A DNA stretch of 64,000 bases from Craterostigma plantagineum (taxonomy: Eukaryota; Streptophyta; Magnoliopsida; Lamiales; Linderniaceae): NCBI GenBank assembly GCA_027422505.1, contig JAPQWV010000028.1, forward strand, positions 6,972,001 through 7,036,000, in the 5' to 3' direction. A program made the translations under genes and the position numbers. The stretch's first letter is position 1; each line of letters opens with the position of its first letter. Under the pieces are notes generated by a model that was given only the letters and a program-made list of their open reading frames with translations, did not search any database and was not told the origin of the DNA. Shown here in pieces: positions 53,970-64,000 of the stretch.

Positions 53970-56186
53970 TCAAGCAGATTTTGGTACCCATTTAAGAATG
54001 GGTCCTTTCGTATTAGATCTAGAGTTTATGCATGCGTCTTTCATAGATTTATGTCCTAAGTCATCTTTAGGTTTATCTATAGCGTTAATGGTTGATTTGG
54101 GAACCCAAATCTTTCTAATTCCTAAGGGATAACAAAGGCTAGTGCTTGCCCTAAGTTCTTGTTTTGTAATCCAGATTCTCTTAATTCCTAAAACTTTAGC
54201 TTTAGCTTCAGTCTTAGGGTGCTTTGACTGGATGCTTTTGTGATCTTCTCGTTTGTCAAGTTTAGAACTGGACTTGGGAGACGAATGTGTAGGCTTTATC
54301 TTTCTGTTCGTTTGAATCTTCTCCTTTTGAGTTTGTGAGCCTAGCTTAGCAAAGAAGCGTTCGTCGTTCTTGGTTGTACGTGCATTTGCTAATATAAAAC
54401 GAGAATTTAAGGCTAGTGCATCATCATAAGAGTAGTGAAAATTAGAGAGCATAGATGTTCGTACAGGTTCAGACAATGAAATCATGGATGGAGATGTGGC
54501 AATGTTAGATTTAGCTTGTGACTGATGCCTACTATGCGAATTTGAACATGATGCTCTAAATTTAATTGCCTCCTTCTTTTTAAAAGAAGGAGCACAATTT
54601 TCAAATAATAGGTCGTCGCCTGTGGCTATCTCCTTTCCTTTCATTCTATTTAAAATTTTACCTGTAGGTGCATGTGAGGATAAGTTGGTACGCATTGATT
54701 TTCTCGATGCATTCTGCTTCATTAGTGTCCTAGGCTTGGTTAGAGTTTCTATTTTAGACTCAGCTAGAGACATTTGTGGAGACGCTGAAGCTATAATGTT
54801 ATTGATTTGTTTTTCGAGTGAGGAAATTATTGTCAATAACACGTCACTTTCTACCTGAAAAGCAATCTTTTCGGACTCTAGGGTCGAGCGCAAGTCAGAG
54901 ATTTCCTTAATTGCTGGTGGGATATATGCACTAGTGGGGCTGGATTGTGCTAAGTCACGAGACGTGTTCTCGACAGTGGGTGATGTTGAAGGGGGAATAA
55001 GAGCATCTAAATAGTCATCAGATAAAGGTATTTCCCTTGTCTTGTAGCTATTATTCAATACTTCATAGTCGAGTGGTATTTCAAATCCTATTTTTTTATC
55101 TCGCTTAGTCTCCTCGATAGCATCAATTTCTGGTGTGAAGGCCATTAAGTTAGGCATGTTAATCCCTAAATAGCTAATATCATACGGATCATATGGGTTT
55201 AGGGATTTCTTCACAGCTAGAGTAGGGTTTGGAACAAAGCCTAGACCTGCACGTGGATCGTAGAATTCTGTGTCCTTAGGCTGGTTCAAGAAGATCGTTC
55301 TATCTGTTTGTCCTCTTTTTGTTAGGAGGTCCTCTAGTTTTTTAATCCTAGCATACAATTTTATACGTTCTTTATTCAGGAGATCTAACTCGCATGTTTT
55401 CTTGACTCGCTCGTCGTCGCAAGTTGTCAATTTAGCATTTAGCTCGCTAACCTGTGTCTTCAACTTTACTATTTCAGCATCGCGACTGTCAATTTTTGAT
55501 TGCGCTACTTCCAGCAGGCAATCAAGATTAGTCATCTCTTGAAGCTGCCTGAGCAGACATTGATAATTGTTATCAAACCGAGCTTGCAAGTCGTTGATTG
55601 TCCTCTCGTGATCAACACATTTGCTTGTTGTTTGCTCGTAGTTTGAGACTTTGTTAGTTAAGTCAATGACTTTTGACGCTGATTCAGCTAAATTGGCTTC
55701 GGAATTAGCTAAGCTAGATTCTAGTCTATCTACGTTTTCACGTGTCATATCTAGATCGGCTATAGTCTTAGCTAGTTCATTTTCTACTGACCTAAACTTG
55801 CTATGAAGAGCCGTAAATTTTTCTTGGAGTTCGAAATACAAAAGGGGGTCTATAGATTCTACCTTCCTTTCTGAATATGCTTCCTCGTTTTTACCACCAC
55901 CGTCTGCCTCGATGTCCTTTTGCTTCGATTTAGCTCCTTTCACTAGGGCTATTTTGGCTACATTTTCTTGCTCGCTTTCAGATGTTTCATCGAGCCAGCT
56001 GTCTTGTTCTGCCATCAAGCCCACTCCAGCTTCCGTTTTATTCTGTCGTAATTTCCTAGAGTAGTACTCTTCACCCTTCTTTTTGGGTAGAAAGCAGTCT
56101 ATAGCCGTGTGCCCAGGTTTGTTGCAATTATAGCATTTGATTGGCTCGGCGCCTTTCTTACTATGGGAGTTGTGGAAGGGTGCCAT
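53970..56186 (-). CDS. Zinc-knuckle and coiled-coil gag-type protein of element D, intact
   Basis: One open frame of 738 residues from ATG 56186. A CCHC knuckle CYNCNKPGHTAIDC occupies residues 18-31 (CX2CX4HX4C). A segment LMAEQDSWLDETSES follows, matching LMAEEDHWLEDTSDS in A, then long coiled coils (about residues 95-310), a central region (YDPYDISYLGINMPNLM), a second coiled coil, a basic Ser/Lys-rich part and the terminal GPILKWVPKSA. The capsid domain that precedes the knuckle in A is missing, so the ORF starts almost at the nucleocapsid. It would bind RNA and could join a partner's particle through its coiled coils. The absence of any stop in 2.2 kb, against heavy decay of gag in A, suggests selection. 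Confidence 0.85.
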   Translation of the reverse strand: MAPFHNSHSKKGAEPIKCYNCNKPGHTAIDCFLPKKKGEEYYSRKLRQNKTEAGVGLMAEQDSWLDETSESEQENVAKIALVKGAKSKQKDIEADGGGKNEEAYSERKVESIDPLLYFELQEKFTALHSKFRSVENELAKTIADLDMTRENVDRLESSLANSEANLAESASKVIDLTNKVSNYEQTTSKCVDHERTINDLQARFDNNYQCLLRQLQEMTNLDCLLEVAQSKIDSRDAEIVKLKTQVSELNAKLTTCDDERVKKTCELDLLNKERIKLYARIKKLEDLLTKRGQTDRTIFLNQPKDTEFYDPRAGLGFVPNPTLAVKKSLNPYDPYDISYLGINMPNLMAFTPEIDAIEETKRDKKIGFEIPLDYEVLNNSYKTREIPLSDDYLDALIPPSTSPTVENTSRDLAQSSPTSAYIPPAIKEISDLRSTLESEKIAFQVESDVLLTIISSLEKQINNIIASASPQMSLAESKIETLTKPRTLMKQNASRKSMRTNLSSHAPTGKILNRMKGKEIATGDDLLFENCAPSFKKKEAIKFRASCSNSHSRHQSQAKSNIATSPSMISLSEPVRTSMLSNFHYSYDDALALNSRFILANARTTKNDERFFAKLGSQTQKEKIQTNRKIKPTHSSPKSSSKLDKREDHKSIQSKHPKTEAKAKVLGIKRIWITKQELRASTSLCYPLGIRKIWVPKSTINAIDKPKDDLGHKSMKDACINSRSNTKGPILKWVPKSA

Positions 56187-57636
56187 TGATTGATTCGAAG
56201 TTTTCAGAATATGAACGTTGAAAACTTTTGGTGTACACCCGAAGACTGTGTGATGATTTCGAAACTTCGAGAAAATGCCAAGTCTTTTTCTATAATATAC
56301 TTGATTGTTGTAAGTAGATCGTTGGATATGTGATCGTTGACACGTTTGTGGATTTGGTTTTAAAAAAAAATTGTGGATTTTTTTTTTTTTTTAATCAAGA
56401 AACCTTTAAGTGTGATTTTCTAAGGGTGATTTAGTGAGAATTGGATCGCCCGATTAAAAATTCGAATGATGAAGATTTCGACTAAAAAAATCTAAATTTT
56501 TGAAATCGGGTGAATTTGCAAAATGAAGTTTTCGCTGAAATTAATTCAGGCGAATTGCTGTTCAAAGAGGATCAGAATCGGGCGATTGTTGGTCAAAGGA
56601 CCGAAATTCGCCGAGAGTTTTCAAATCGAGCGATTTGCAAATTCTAGCTACAGTACCAAATCGTCCGATTCAGTGTTGAAATTGAATTCAAAATGGGACC
56701 AAAGAAATCGTGCGATTTGGTGCAATTGTTTGCTACAGTGAATTTGTAAAAAATGTTTGCAATCGAGCGATTGGGTGAAATCAGTGCAATGAATTTGCTA
56801 CAGTAAATTGGCGCTACAGTAATCGGGGTGCTACAGGAAAATTGATACAGTAATCGGGCAAATTTGAAATCACTATAGTAATCGGGCGAATTTGAAATCG
56901 GGTGCTATAGTGATTTGAAATCGGACGAATTTGAAATCGGGTGCTACAGTAAATATGCTACAGTGATTTCCGCTACAGTAATCGGCACAGTGGTTTGCTA
57001 CAGTAATCGGCACAGTGATTTGCTACAGTAATCGGAACAGTAACTTTGCTAGTAATCGTGCAAATTTGAAATCGTTGAAATCGCTACAGTGAATTTTGTG
57101 ATTTGTGCTACAGTAATCGGCACAGTAAACGGTACAGTGATTTACTACAGTAACCGCTACAGTAACTTTGCAATCGTCCGATTTTGGCGCTACAGTGATA
57201 TTTTGACGCTACAGTAATCGTCCGATTTCTGCTACAGTAATCGTCCGATTTTGGCGCTACAGTGAATTTTGAAATCGAGCGATTATCGAGTCCTACAGTA
57301 ATTTCGCTACAGTAACTCGCACGAATGCTACAGTTATTTTGTGAAATCGGGCGATTACCGCTACAGTGATATTGCTACAGTAATCGCGCGATTTGTTCAT
57401 CTACCCGATCTGAACCGAAAATTGACGAAAAACAGATCAGATTTCTACCCAAAACTCACTCAAATCAACTGGAAAATGTTGGGTAATCACTTCAAATCAC
57501 TCGACAATAACCTAATTACCACTTGAGCTTGCAAAATCAGTAAAATCAAATCAAAAACTCAAGAAATAGCAGAAATTAGAAACTGAAAAATAAAACCCAA
57601 AAATTTCAGAAACTTGCTCAAATCCTAACGTGTTTA
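56187..57636 (-). repeat. Leader of element D with AATCG-CGATT and GCTACAGTAATCG arrays
   Basis: Two interleaved words fill about 56440-57400: AATCGNNCGATT (self-complementary around a variable core) and GCTACAGTAATCG. No coding frame is supported. Confidence 0.82.
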
Positions 57637-57648
57637 GCTCTGATAACA
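57637..57648 (-). other. Primer binding site of element D
   Basis: TGTTATCAGAGC on minus: the tRNA-Met site with one change from the consensus (TGGTATCAGAGC). It lies two bases from the LTR. Confidence 0.85.
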
Positions 57649-57650
57649 AT

Positions 57651-57995
57651 TGTTATTCCCAGCATATCCAACTAAAACACATTTCTAGCATTTAACCACG
57701 AAATTAATGGGAAGAATTTAACTTATCGTGGGGGCGTGCGTGCGTGTTCTTGAGAGGGGTTTGGAGCTTCTCTCACGAAAATAATTTCTCTATATTTCTC
57801 ACACACACAAGACCCCTAACTATGTGTTAGGGTTTTAGTACTTATACCACATGTTGGTATATTGTACTTGGGCCCTTGTAAGCCCATTACAATTCTAAGC
57901 TCACTGGGCTCTGAAACATTAAAGCCCAGTTCACTTAAATAAAATACAAGACTAAGATAAAATAATTATTTGAACACAATAAAATATTCCTAACA
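57651..57995 (-). repeat. 5' LTR of element D
   Basis: 345 bp, identical to the 3' LTR apart from one A in a run. Confidence 0.94.
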
Positions 57996-59447
57996 GAACC
58001 AACGACGAGATGATCGCACTCCTCTATCATATCTCACCATAACCCGGATCTCGCCCATAGGTACAGGAGACGACTCGTTCGTTTCCCGAGTAGAAGTCGC
58101 GGCATCTGGTCCAACCGTGCAATTAACCCCCCCCCCCAACCACTCAGCTATCCTTTCGCAGATAGCTGTTTCATTCGCACAAGAGGAACCACGTTAGCCA
58201 TCACCGCCCCACTTGGAGACGGTTGATGTTGAACATGTAGTGCCCCGCCTCTCTCTGCACCTCTTCCACTCACATAGAGTCTAGTGTCCTCACCCACCGA
58301 AATTTTCCATTTTCTAGGACACAAACACTATTTACGCACCGTAGGTTCTTCGTGAACTTGCACGAACGCTTGATGACGTCCTTGTGAGCGAGAGCGGAAG
58401 ACCCACGACAGCCACCCTCACCACAACTGTCGATGGGCCACGGATACGAGCTTGTCTCATCGTCCGTGCGTACGGACAGCCTTTGTGGCTCTCCGGTTCT
58501 TTCTGACCTGTGCAAACAGGCGGCACATCGGACACATGTTTCGATGTTGTGACGATGGAGCGTCTTTGTGACCCCCGTCTGGTTAGTTACCCCGTTCGTG
58601 ATGGAGCCCCGACTCATAGCAATCAGCGAGGAACTTACACATTCCATGCCGCGCTCAACGAGGATCTATGAAGGAAAGGTCCCATCACCGACACCACTCC
58701 ACCACGCCTACGCCTACGCCACCACATGCTGCTCCGTCTCTCCAGTGTTCAAAACTGAACCCGGAGGAACACCAATTGCTGCTACTCCTGAGAATCCCAC
58801 TTGATTGCCTCACTCAACACCATACCACACCATCATCACCACCATCAACACCAGAGACAGACTCGTCTCACGGACGACGTGACGATCCCGAAGACGGAGA
58901 TCATCTCAAGGGGGAGTAAAGGATAAGAAATGAGTTGAAGATCGTATAGCAGCAACAGCAGCAACCATCATCCACGCCACCTCCACCAACTACGCCCCGC
59001 CGGAGGCTTCCACTACCTCCGCGCACATTCTTATGTGTCAGGCTATTATGTTCATAATGGAACACTCGAAGGAGCCATGACACATCTCATCCACCACATT
59101 CCGCCACTACTGCGCTGACCACTCTGAAGACCGAGCTCCCTGCTCTTGAAAGTCACATTTCAATGGAGCCTTGGCACATTTTTTACGCACCACGCCTACC
59201 TTCTTCTGGAGCCAGACGAGTCAACTTCGTGGCCGAACCAGACAACTTCCATTCGAAGACGACGAATCCGGCGTCGAGAAGAAGAAGATTGGAGAATCTT
59301 AACAAGTGAGTCCTAGCCGAGCCATCAATGCCTCCGCAAGAAGAGGAGATACCCCTTGTAGGGGGAGTTTTCTAGGAATCGAGATCTCCAATATGCCCAA
59401 CAAAGATATCCCGCGCTGAGCTGAAGATTGAACACTAAGGGGGAGAT
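57996..59447 (+). pseudogene. 3' internal region of element B (additional-ORF remnant) and PPT
   Basis: Matches D's antisense-oriented 50750-50830 region (AGAAGTCG, TCTGGTCCAACC) and 49740-50060 (CTTCTTCTGGAGCCAGACGA, GGCCGAACCAGACAACTTCC). Short Arg-rich frames survive, but no long ORF. A C run lies near 58128. The tract AAGGGGGAGAT directly before 59448 is the PPT. Confidence 0.6.
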
Positions 59448-59783
59448 TGTTAGGAAATATTTTGTAGTGTTCAATTTCATTGTATTATCTTTGTTGATTT
59501 GCTTTATTAAACTTTGGGCTAGTTCTTAGTTGGGTTAGTTCTTAGTTATTCATGTAATGGGCCTTCACAAGAGGCCCACCTATTATATACCAACTTGTGG
59601 TATAAATAGGAAAACCCTAACACATAGTTAGGTGTGCTTGTGAGTGTTTCTATTCTAGAGAGAAAATTTTTTGAGCCTCCATCTTATCCTCTCAAGCACC
59701 CCACACCAGTTGCTTTGATTTCAAGATTATTTGTGTGGTTAATCCATCCTAGGTTAGATTGTTTGGTGTAATAGGGACCAACA
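59448..59783 (+). repeat. 3' LTR of element B
   Basis: 336 bp, with two substitutions and one inserted G relative to the 5' LTR; followed by the GCGCC duplicate. Confidence 0.93.
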
Positions 59784-62700
59784 GCGCCTTAGTAAATACG
59801 TCTACAACTTGATTATCTGCCCGTACCTTCTGCAACTCAATATCCTGCGATAATACGTTCTCTCGAACAAAATGATAATGAGTTTCAATGTGCTTTGAGC
59901 GAGCATGAAACACCGGATTTTCAGCAAGTTTTATTGCGCTTTCATTATCACAATAAATCTGTACTGGATGATTGAGTGCAGTAATCATTTCCTGAAAAAG
60001 TCTCTTGAGCCATAAACTTTCTTGAGTAGCCATTGTAGCTGCCACATATTCGGCTTCACAACTCGAGAGAGCAACCGTACTTTGCTTTTTGCTACACCAT
60101 GATATCATAGCTGAGCCAAATGTAAAACAGAAACTTGTTGTAGAACGCCTGTCATTTACATCGCCAGCCCAATCTGCATAAACGAAACCACTCAAGGAAA
60201 ATGATTTAGACTGCTCATACATTAATCCACAACTCCAAGTGCCTTTGATGTAACACAGAATTCTTTTCGCTGCAGTTAAGTGACTCTCACACGATGATCC
60301 ATAAACTGAGAAATAACTCCCACCGAGAATGCAATATCGGGTCTTGTGATAGTCAAATAAAATAGACTACCAACAATTTGACGAAAAACAGTTGCATCTG
60401 CCAACGGCTTACCTTCATTTCTTGCTAACTTCAGATTTGGTTCCATGGGAGTAGATTTTGCTTTTTAATTTCCCATGCCAAACCTCTGTAATAAGCTCGA
60501 TGCATACCTTTTTTGAGATATAAAGTAGCCATTGCATTTTTCAATTTCCAAACCTAGAAAACAACCTGCTTCTCCTAAACTCATCATTTCAAAGCAAACT
60601 GACAAAGCATCTTGCAGACGATCAATCCCATCAATATCATCACCGGTAATTATCATATCATCAACGAAAAGCAAAAGCAAGGTGCATGCAACAGGCGATT
60701 TCTTAATAAATAGGCTCGGATCAGCACTTGACGATTTAAATCCACAAAAATCAAGATATTGAGCGATCTTACCAAACCAAGCACGAGGAGCTTGCTTGAG
60801 ACCATACAATGCCTTTTTAAGTCTGCAAACATAATCAGGATACTCCTTTGAAACGAAACCTTGCGGCTGCTCCATGAAATTTCATGATCAAACTCTCGGT
60901 AAAGAAAGGCATTTTTCACGTCGAGTTGCCATAACTTCCAGCCTTTTGTTGCAGCAAGAGAGATGATTGCCCGAACTGTTACCATCCTTGCAACGGGACT
61001 AAACGTCTCATCATAGTCTCGACCGTATTGCTGAGAAAAACCACGAGCAACGAGGCGAGCCTTGTGTCTGTCAATCGAGCCATCGGCCTTTTTCTTCATA
61101 AACCCACTTACAAGTGATTAGATCAGCGTCATGCGGCTTTGGTGTAAGCTCCCACGTGTCGTTCTTTTTAAGTGCAGAGATTCCGTCCTCCATTGCTTTT
61201 TCCCATTCTGAAAAACCTTTAGCTTCACTGTACGACTTTGGCTCATTTTCATTAGAGTCTCCAATAAAGAAACATGATAAAACAGAAAATTGATTCATTT
61301 CAACTGTAAAATCAGATAAATGACTTGGTAGCCTTCTCTCCCTTGTAGGATTAGTTCTTATGACAACCTCAGTGTTTGTGGTGGTTTCTGTAATTTCTTC
61401 AGCCTGAGCGTCTCCCTCATTTGAAGAATTACACCTTCCTAATGTATAATCATCAGGAAACAGAGCAAGAATAGTTGCGTTGCTGCTGTCATTTGCATCG
61501 TCTTTGTAAAATGAAACTTCATCGAACACCACGTCACGAGAAGTAATAACCTTCTTAGTTTCCAAGTCCATACATCTCCAACCTTTTCTATGAGTATCAT
61601 AGCCAACAAAGATGCACTTCTTGGCTTTTGGATCAAGCTTAGTTCGATTATGTTTCAATACGTGAACATAGAAAAGGGACCCAAAGACACAAAAAATAGC
61701 TCACATTAGGTTTGCGATGATAGAGCAGCTCAAATGGAGATGATTCCGTCCCCCGGCCATGGAGGCAATCGATTTACGACATGACAAGCAGTTTGAAAAG
61801 CAGTTGCCCATAACTCTCTTGGAAGACTCCTGCCATGCAACCAAGACAAACAAATAGATGTAAGATGAGCTAACTTACGCTCAGCTACCCCATTTTGCTG
61901 TGGGGTTTCTGGGCAAGTCATTTGGCGGTGAATTCCATGCTCGCTGCAATAATCCATAAAATCCTTCGATAAAAATTCCCCTCCGTTGTCCGTGCGTAAA
62001 CATTTAATTTGCTTCCCAAATTCTGTCTCTACCTCATGCTTAAACTGAACGAACTTCGAAAATGCTTCACTTTTGTGCTCTAAAAAATATATCCAGCTGA
62101 AGCGTGAAAAATCATCGACTATCACCATTGCGTACTGAAGCCCAATATAGCTTGTTGTCCTTGTTGGTCCAATAAATCAGAATAAACCAATTCCAAAACT
62201 GCCGAAGCTCTACCTTTGGAAGGTGTGAAGGGAAGACGATGAGATTTTCCATATTGGCAACTCGGGCAAACTTGATTATGTTGAATATCTTTGAAATGAA
62301 AACCATCAAGAAGTTGGTTCGTGGATATTTTTTGCAGCAGCTGAAAACCTACATGACCCAAGCGTGCATGCCACAACGTTGAGCTATCATTGCGACCAGC
62401 CTGTTTGACATATTCATCACTTGCAGATAGAACATACAATGATTCTTTCCGTTTTCCACAGAGGAGAACATCAGCATCAACGTGTTTCACGCTAGAAAGA
62501 ATTTTAACGTCATTTGGACCGAAAAGAACATACTTCCCTGAATCTGTTATTTGCGAGACGGAAGCAAGATTTTTCTTTAACCCAGGAACATGATAAACAT
62601 CCTTCAGAAGAACCCTCCCGTCATTCAAATCGCCTTCTTTCATCACAGGATGTAATGAATTATCTACGGTCACAATAACTTTCTTTCTACTATGTGGACG

Positions 62701-62790
62701 GACATGTGATAAAAGAGAGTCATTACCAGTTGCGTGATGAGAGCAACCAGAATCAACAATCCATTCTTCGACGTAATTGATGGCAGCATG
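59784..62790 (-). pseudogene. Pol of element C, broken by frameshifts
   Basis: On minus: protease IVDSGCSHHATG near 62765; integrase zinc region (LWHARLGHVG, CPSCQYGKSH); core Asp in VIVDDFSRF, Asp in LRTDNGGEF, Glu in QQNGVAERK; reverse transcriptase ([32 protein letters not shown], active site FVDD in place of YVDD); RNase H (YADWAGD, SSCEAEYVAA, SKHIETHYHF), stopping at the B insertion. Frame changes occur near 62150, 61740-61660, 61085, 60870 and between 60465 and 60222, so no full polyprotein is possible. Confidence 0.93.
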
Positions 62791-63785
62791 ATCATATTTA
62801 GGAGCATCGTCTTTATGCGCAATTGAAGCCACATCCGTTGGTTGATCAAGAACTTCAACAGTTAAACATTGTTCCCATGCTTGATGTTGAGACTCATTTT
62901 TTTCATGTGCAATGTTTGCTTCTGCTCCTTGCAACTTTACTCTGCAATTTGCCTTCATGTGGCCTGGTTTCCCGCGTCGATCACACCGAAGTTTCACCCG
63001 ACAATCTCGCTTCATATGTCCAAGTTTCCCACACTTGTAGCAAGCTTTTTTGAGAATTTCTGCGACTGCTCCTCTGGTCTAGACTGATTCCCTTCACTCG
63101 ATGAATACTTTGAGTTATAATTCCTTCTCTTTTGATCTATAACGTACAACACGTCCTCTGGCTTGGTAAGAGACTTGACTTCGCTCGTCATTTGCTTTAC
63201 CAAAGCTTCTTGGTTAGAGAGTAAATTTTCTAACTCAATGATTGATGGCTGAGTCGCCCATCCTTGTATCGAAGAGACGAAAGGCATAAGATCTTTCCGT
63301 AGTCCACGAATAACATACCGACGCAAACGTGCATCACTTATTTGATCCTCAGCATCCAATTCTGAAATTTCAGAACACAAGCTCTTTACTTTTAAAAAAT
63401 ATTCTTCAACAGAAAGATTGCCTTGAGTTACTACAGCTAGTTCATTTTCAAGAAATTGCAGTCGAGCTGTATTTTTCTTGGTGAACAACTTTTGAAATGT
63501 CTCCCAAATCTCCTTTGGTGTATTTAGATCACGGACATGATCAATGTATTCCCTGTTGATCGATGTCCGTAGAGAAAAAAGAGCTTTGCCACACTTGATC
63601 TTCCATTTCCGCCGTAGTTCGGCATTCTGAGGAGTATCTGCCGGAATCGTTGTTTCATCTCCTTCAACTAGATCCCACAGATCATGTCCCTGTAGAAAGA
63701 CTTCCATACACAACTTCCAGTAATTATAATCATTACCAACAAGCTTTTCTACAGCTATTCCCGAAGAAGCACCTCCACCATTCAT
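62791..63785 (-). pseudogene. Gag of element C (UBN2 type) with zinc knuckles, frameshifted
   Basis: ATG 63785 opens 257 residues of the UBN2 copia gag type (NYWKLCMEVFLQGHDLWDLV, TRPEDV-like tail). The frame then shifts in an A run near 63040. The next frame holds a CCHC knuckle CYKCGKLGHMKRDC and a second, degraded one in which the second Cys is Arg (CDRRGKPGHMKANC). It would form the particle core and package RNA. Confidence 0.9.
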
Positions 63786-63821
63786 CTTGATTGAGTATAC
63801 CCGTCACTTGATAGCCCTGTC

Positions 63822-63833
63822 GCTCTGATACCA
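63822..63833 (-). other. Primer binding site of element C
   Basis: TGGTATCAGAGC on minus, two bases inside the 5' LTR. Confidence 0.92.
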
Positions 63834-63835
63834 AC

Positions 63836-64000
63836 TGACGCAAATACAGCCTCCCAAAATAGAGATAAAAGAAATAATCTTATTACTCAATGAAGATGAA
63901 CAAGGAACAAAATATTATTATTCGGGGGATGAGTAAAGATAATTAATACGATGCTAAAGATCAGCTAATCATCTAGCTGATTTATTTGCATAAATAAAGC
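63836..64000 (-). repeat. 5' LTR of element C, cut by the window end
   Basis: 165 bp visible; it matches 45779 onward with about two substitutions and lacks a 43-bp block present in the 3' LTR. Confidence 0.9.

Larger units (their letters stand above)
48522..57995 (-). mobile_element. Element D: pol-less SIRE-like element with an intact gag-type ORF
   Basis: LTRs (48522-48867 and 57651-57995) are identical except for one A in a run. Target duplicates are GAACC (48517-48521 and 57996-58000). On the minus strand: primer site, repeat-rich leader, ORF 56186-53970 intact, protease scraps, antisense small gene, AATCGGGCGATT array, PPT-like tracts, additional-ORF remnant, PPT. Integrase, reverse transcriptase and RNase H are absent. 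The near-identical LTRs mean very recent movement, so enzymes must have come from another element. Confidence 0.93.
46126..59783 (+). mobile_element. Element B: pol-less LTR element (plus), hosts D
   Basis: LTRs of 335 and 336 bp differ by two substitutions and one indel. Target duplicates are GCGCC (46121-46125 and 59784-59788). Its own interior (46461-48521 plus 57996-59447) is about 3.5 kb. It holds a primer site, a leader with GAGAAATTTC words, tandem protease-motif scraps and a 3' region related to the additional ORF of A. There is no gag or pol. It is non-autonomous and fairly young. Confidence 0.92.
45779..64000 (-). mobile_element. Copia element C, minus strand, hosts B and D
   Basis: The 3' LTR is at 45779-46046 and the 5' LTR starts at 63836 and leaves the window. 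Gag and pol lie between, interrupted by element B in RNase H. Removing B and one GCGCC duplicate rejoins the frame VVDVFTKAL with SKVKFEGF. Its LTRs and pol (GLKQAPRAW, SCEAEYVAA) differ from the SIRE-like group A/B/D/E, so it is another copia lineage. Frameshifts make it inactive. Confidence 0.92.

Overview
The window is plant nuclear heterochromatin, most likely from a eudicot. I see no ordinary host gene. Nearly every base belongs to transposable elements inserted into one another: Ty1/copia elements primed by initiator tRNA-Met, an Athila-type Ty3/gypsy element, and Mutator-like DNA transposons (MULEs) that carry spliced accessory genes. Plant-type introns, tRNA-Met primer sites and plant-mobile-domain and Ulp1/DUF1985 proteins support a flowering plant. 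I cannot name the species.

Layout, left to right. (1) 1-19592: copia element E on the minus strand, running off the left edge. It has a coiled-coil gag ORF, a protease scrap and its 5' LTR at 19247-19592. Its leader is split by MULE1 (4133-18667), a 14.5-kb element with 52-bp terminal inverted repeats and a perfect 9-bp target duplication. MULE1 carries a MULE transposase between two convergent, multi-exon DUF1985-Ulp1 genes, plus a DEK_C-domain fragment near the right end. (2) 19593-28350: 3' half of an Athila-like element (integrase, ORF-1, 3' LTR), with a related solo LTR inside ORF-1. (3) 28356-45778: remains of a second MULE-type locus, made of a plant mobile domain (PMD) gene cut at its 5' end by the Athila LTR and a truncated transposase on the other strand. 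Copia element A (29616-43540) sits inside the PMD gene. (4) 45779-64000: copia element C (minus strand, running off the right edge), interrupted by element B (46126-59783, plus), itself interrupted by element D (48522-57995, minus). A, B and D have clean 5-bp target duplications and nearly identical LTR pairs, so they are young.

A, B, D and E look like one extended SIRE-like family. They share the LTR start, the primer site and a TATA-region hairpin. A alone has a recognisable pol. B, D and (as far as visible) E are pol-less. D keeps an intact 738-residue ORF with a zinc knuckle and coiled coils, so it may be mobilised by proteins from another element.

The most novel observation is a pair of antisense genes. 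Elements A and D each carry, opposite to their own transcript, a 57-codon ORF (37477-37650 minus; 52968-53141 plus) ending in a hydrophobic helix. The two proteins align without a gap at about half identity, and each has a TATAAATAG box 72-79 bp upstream of its ATG. The same elements carry element-specific palindromic word arrays in the leader and downstream of the coding region. Other notable points are the paired intact and catalytically dead Ulp1-like proteins in MULE1, and a hidden 11-codon first exon in its subterminal arms.
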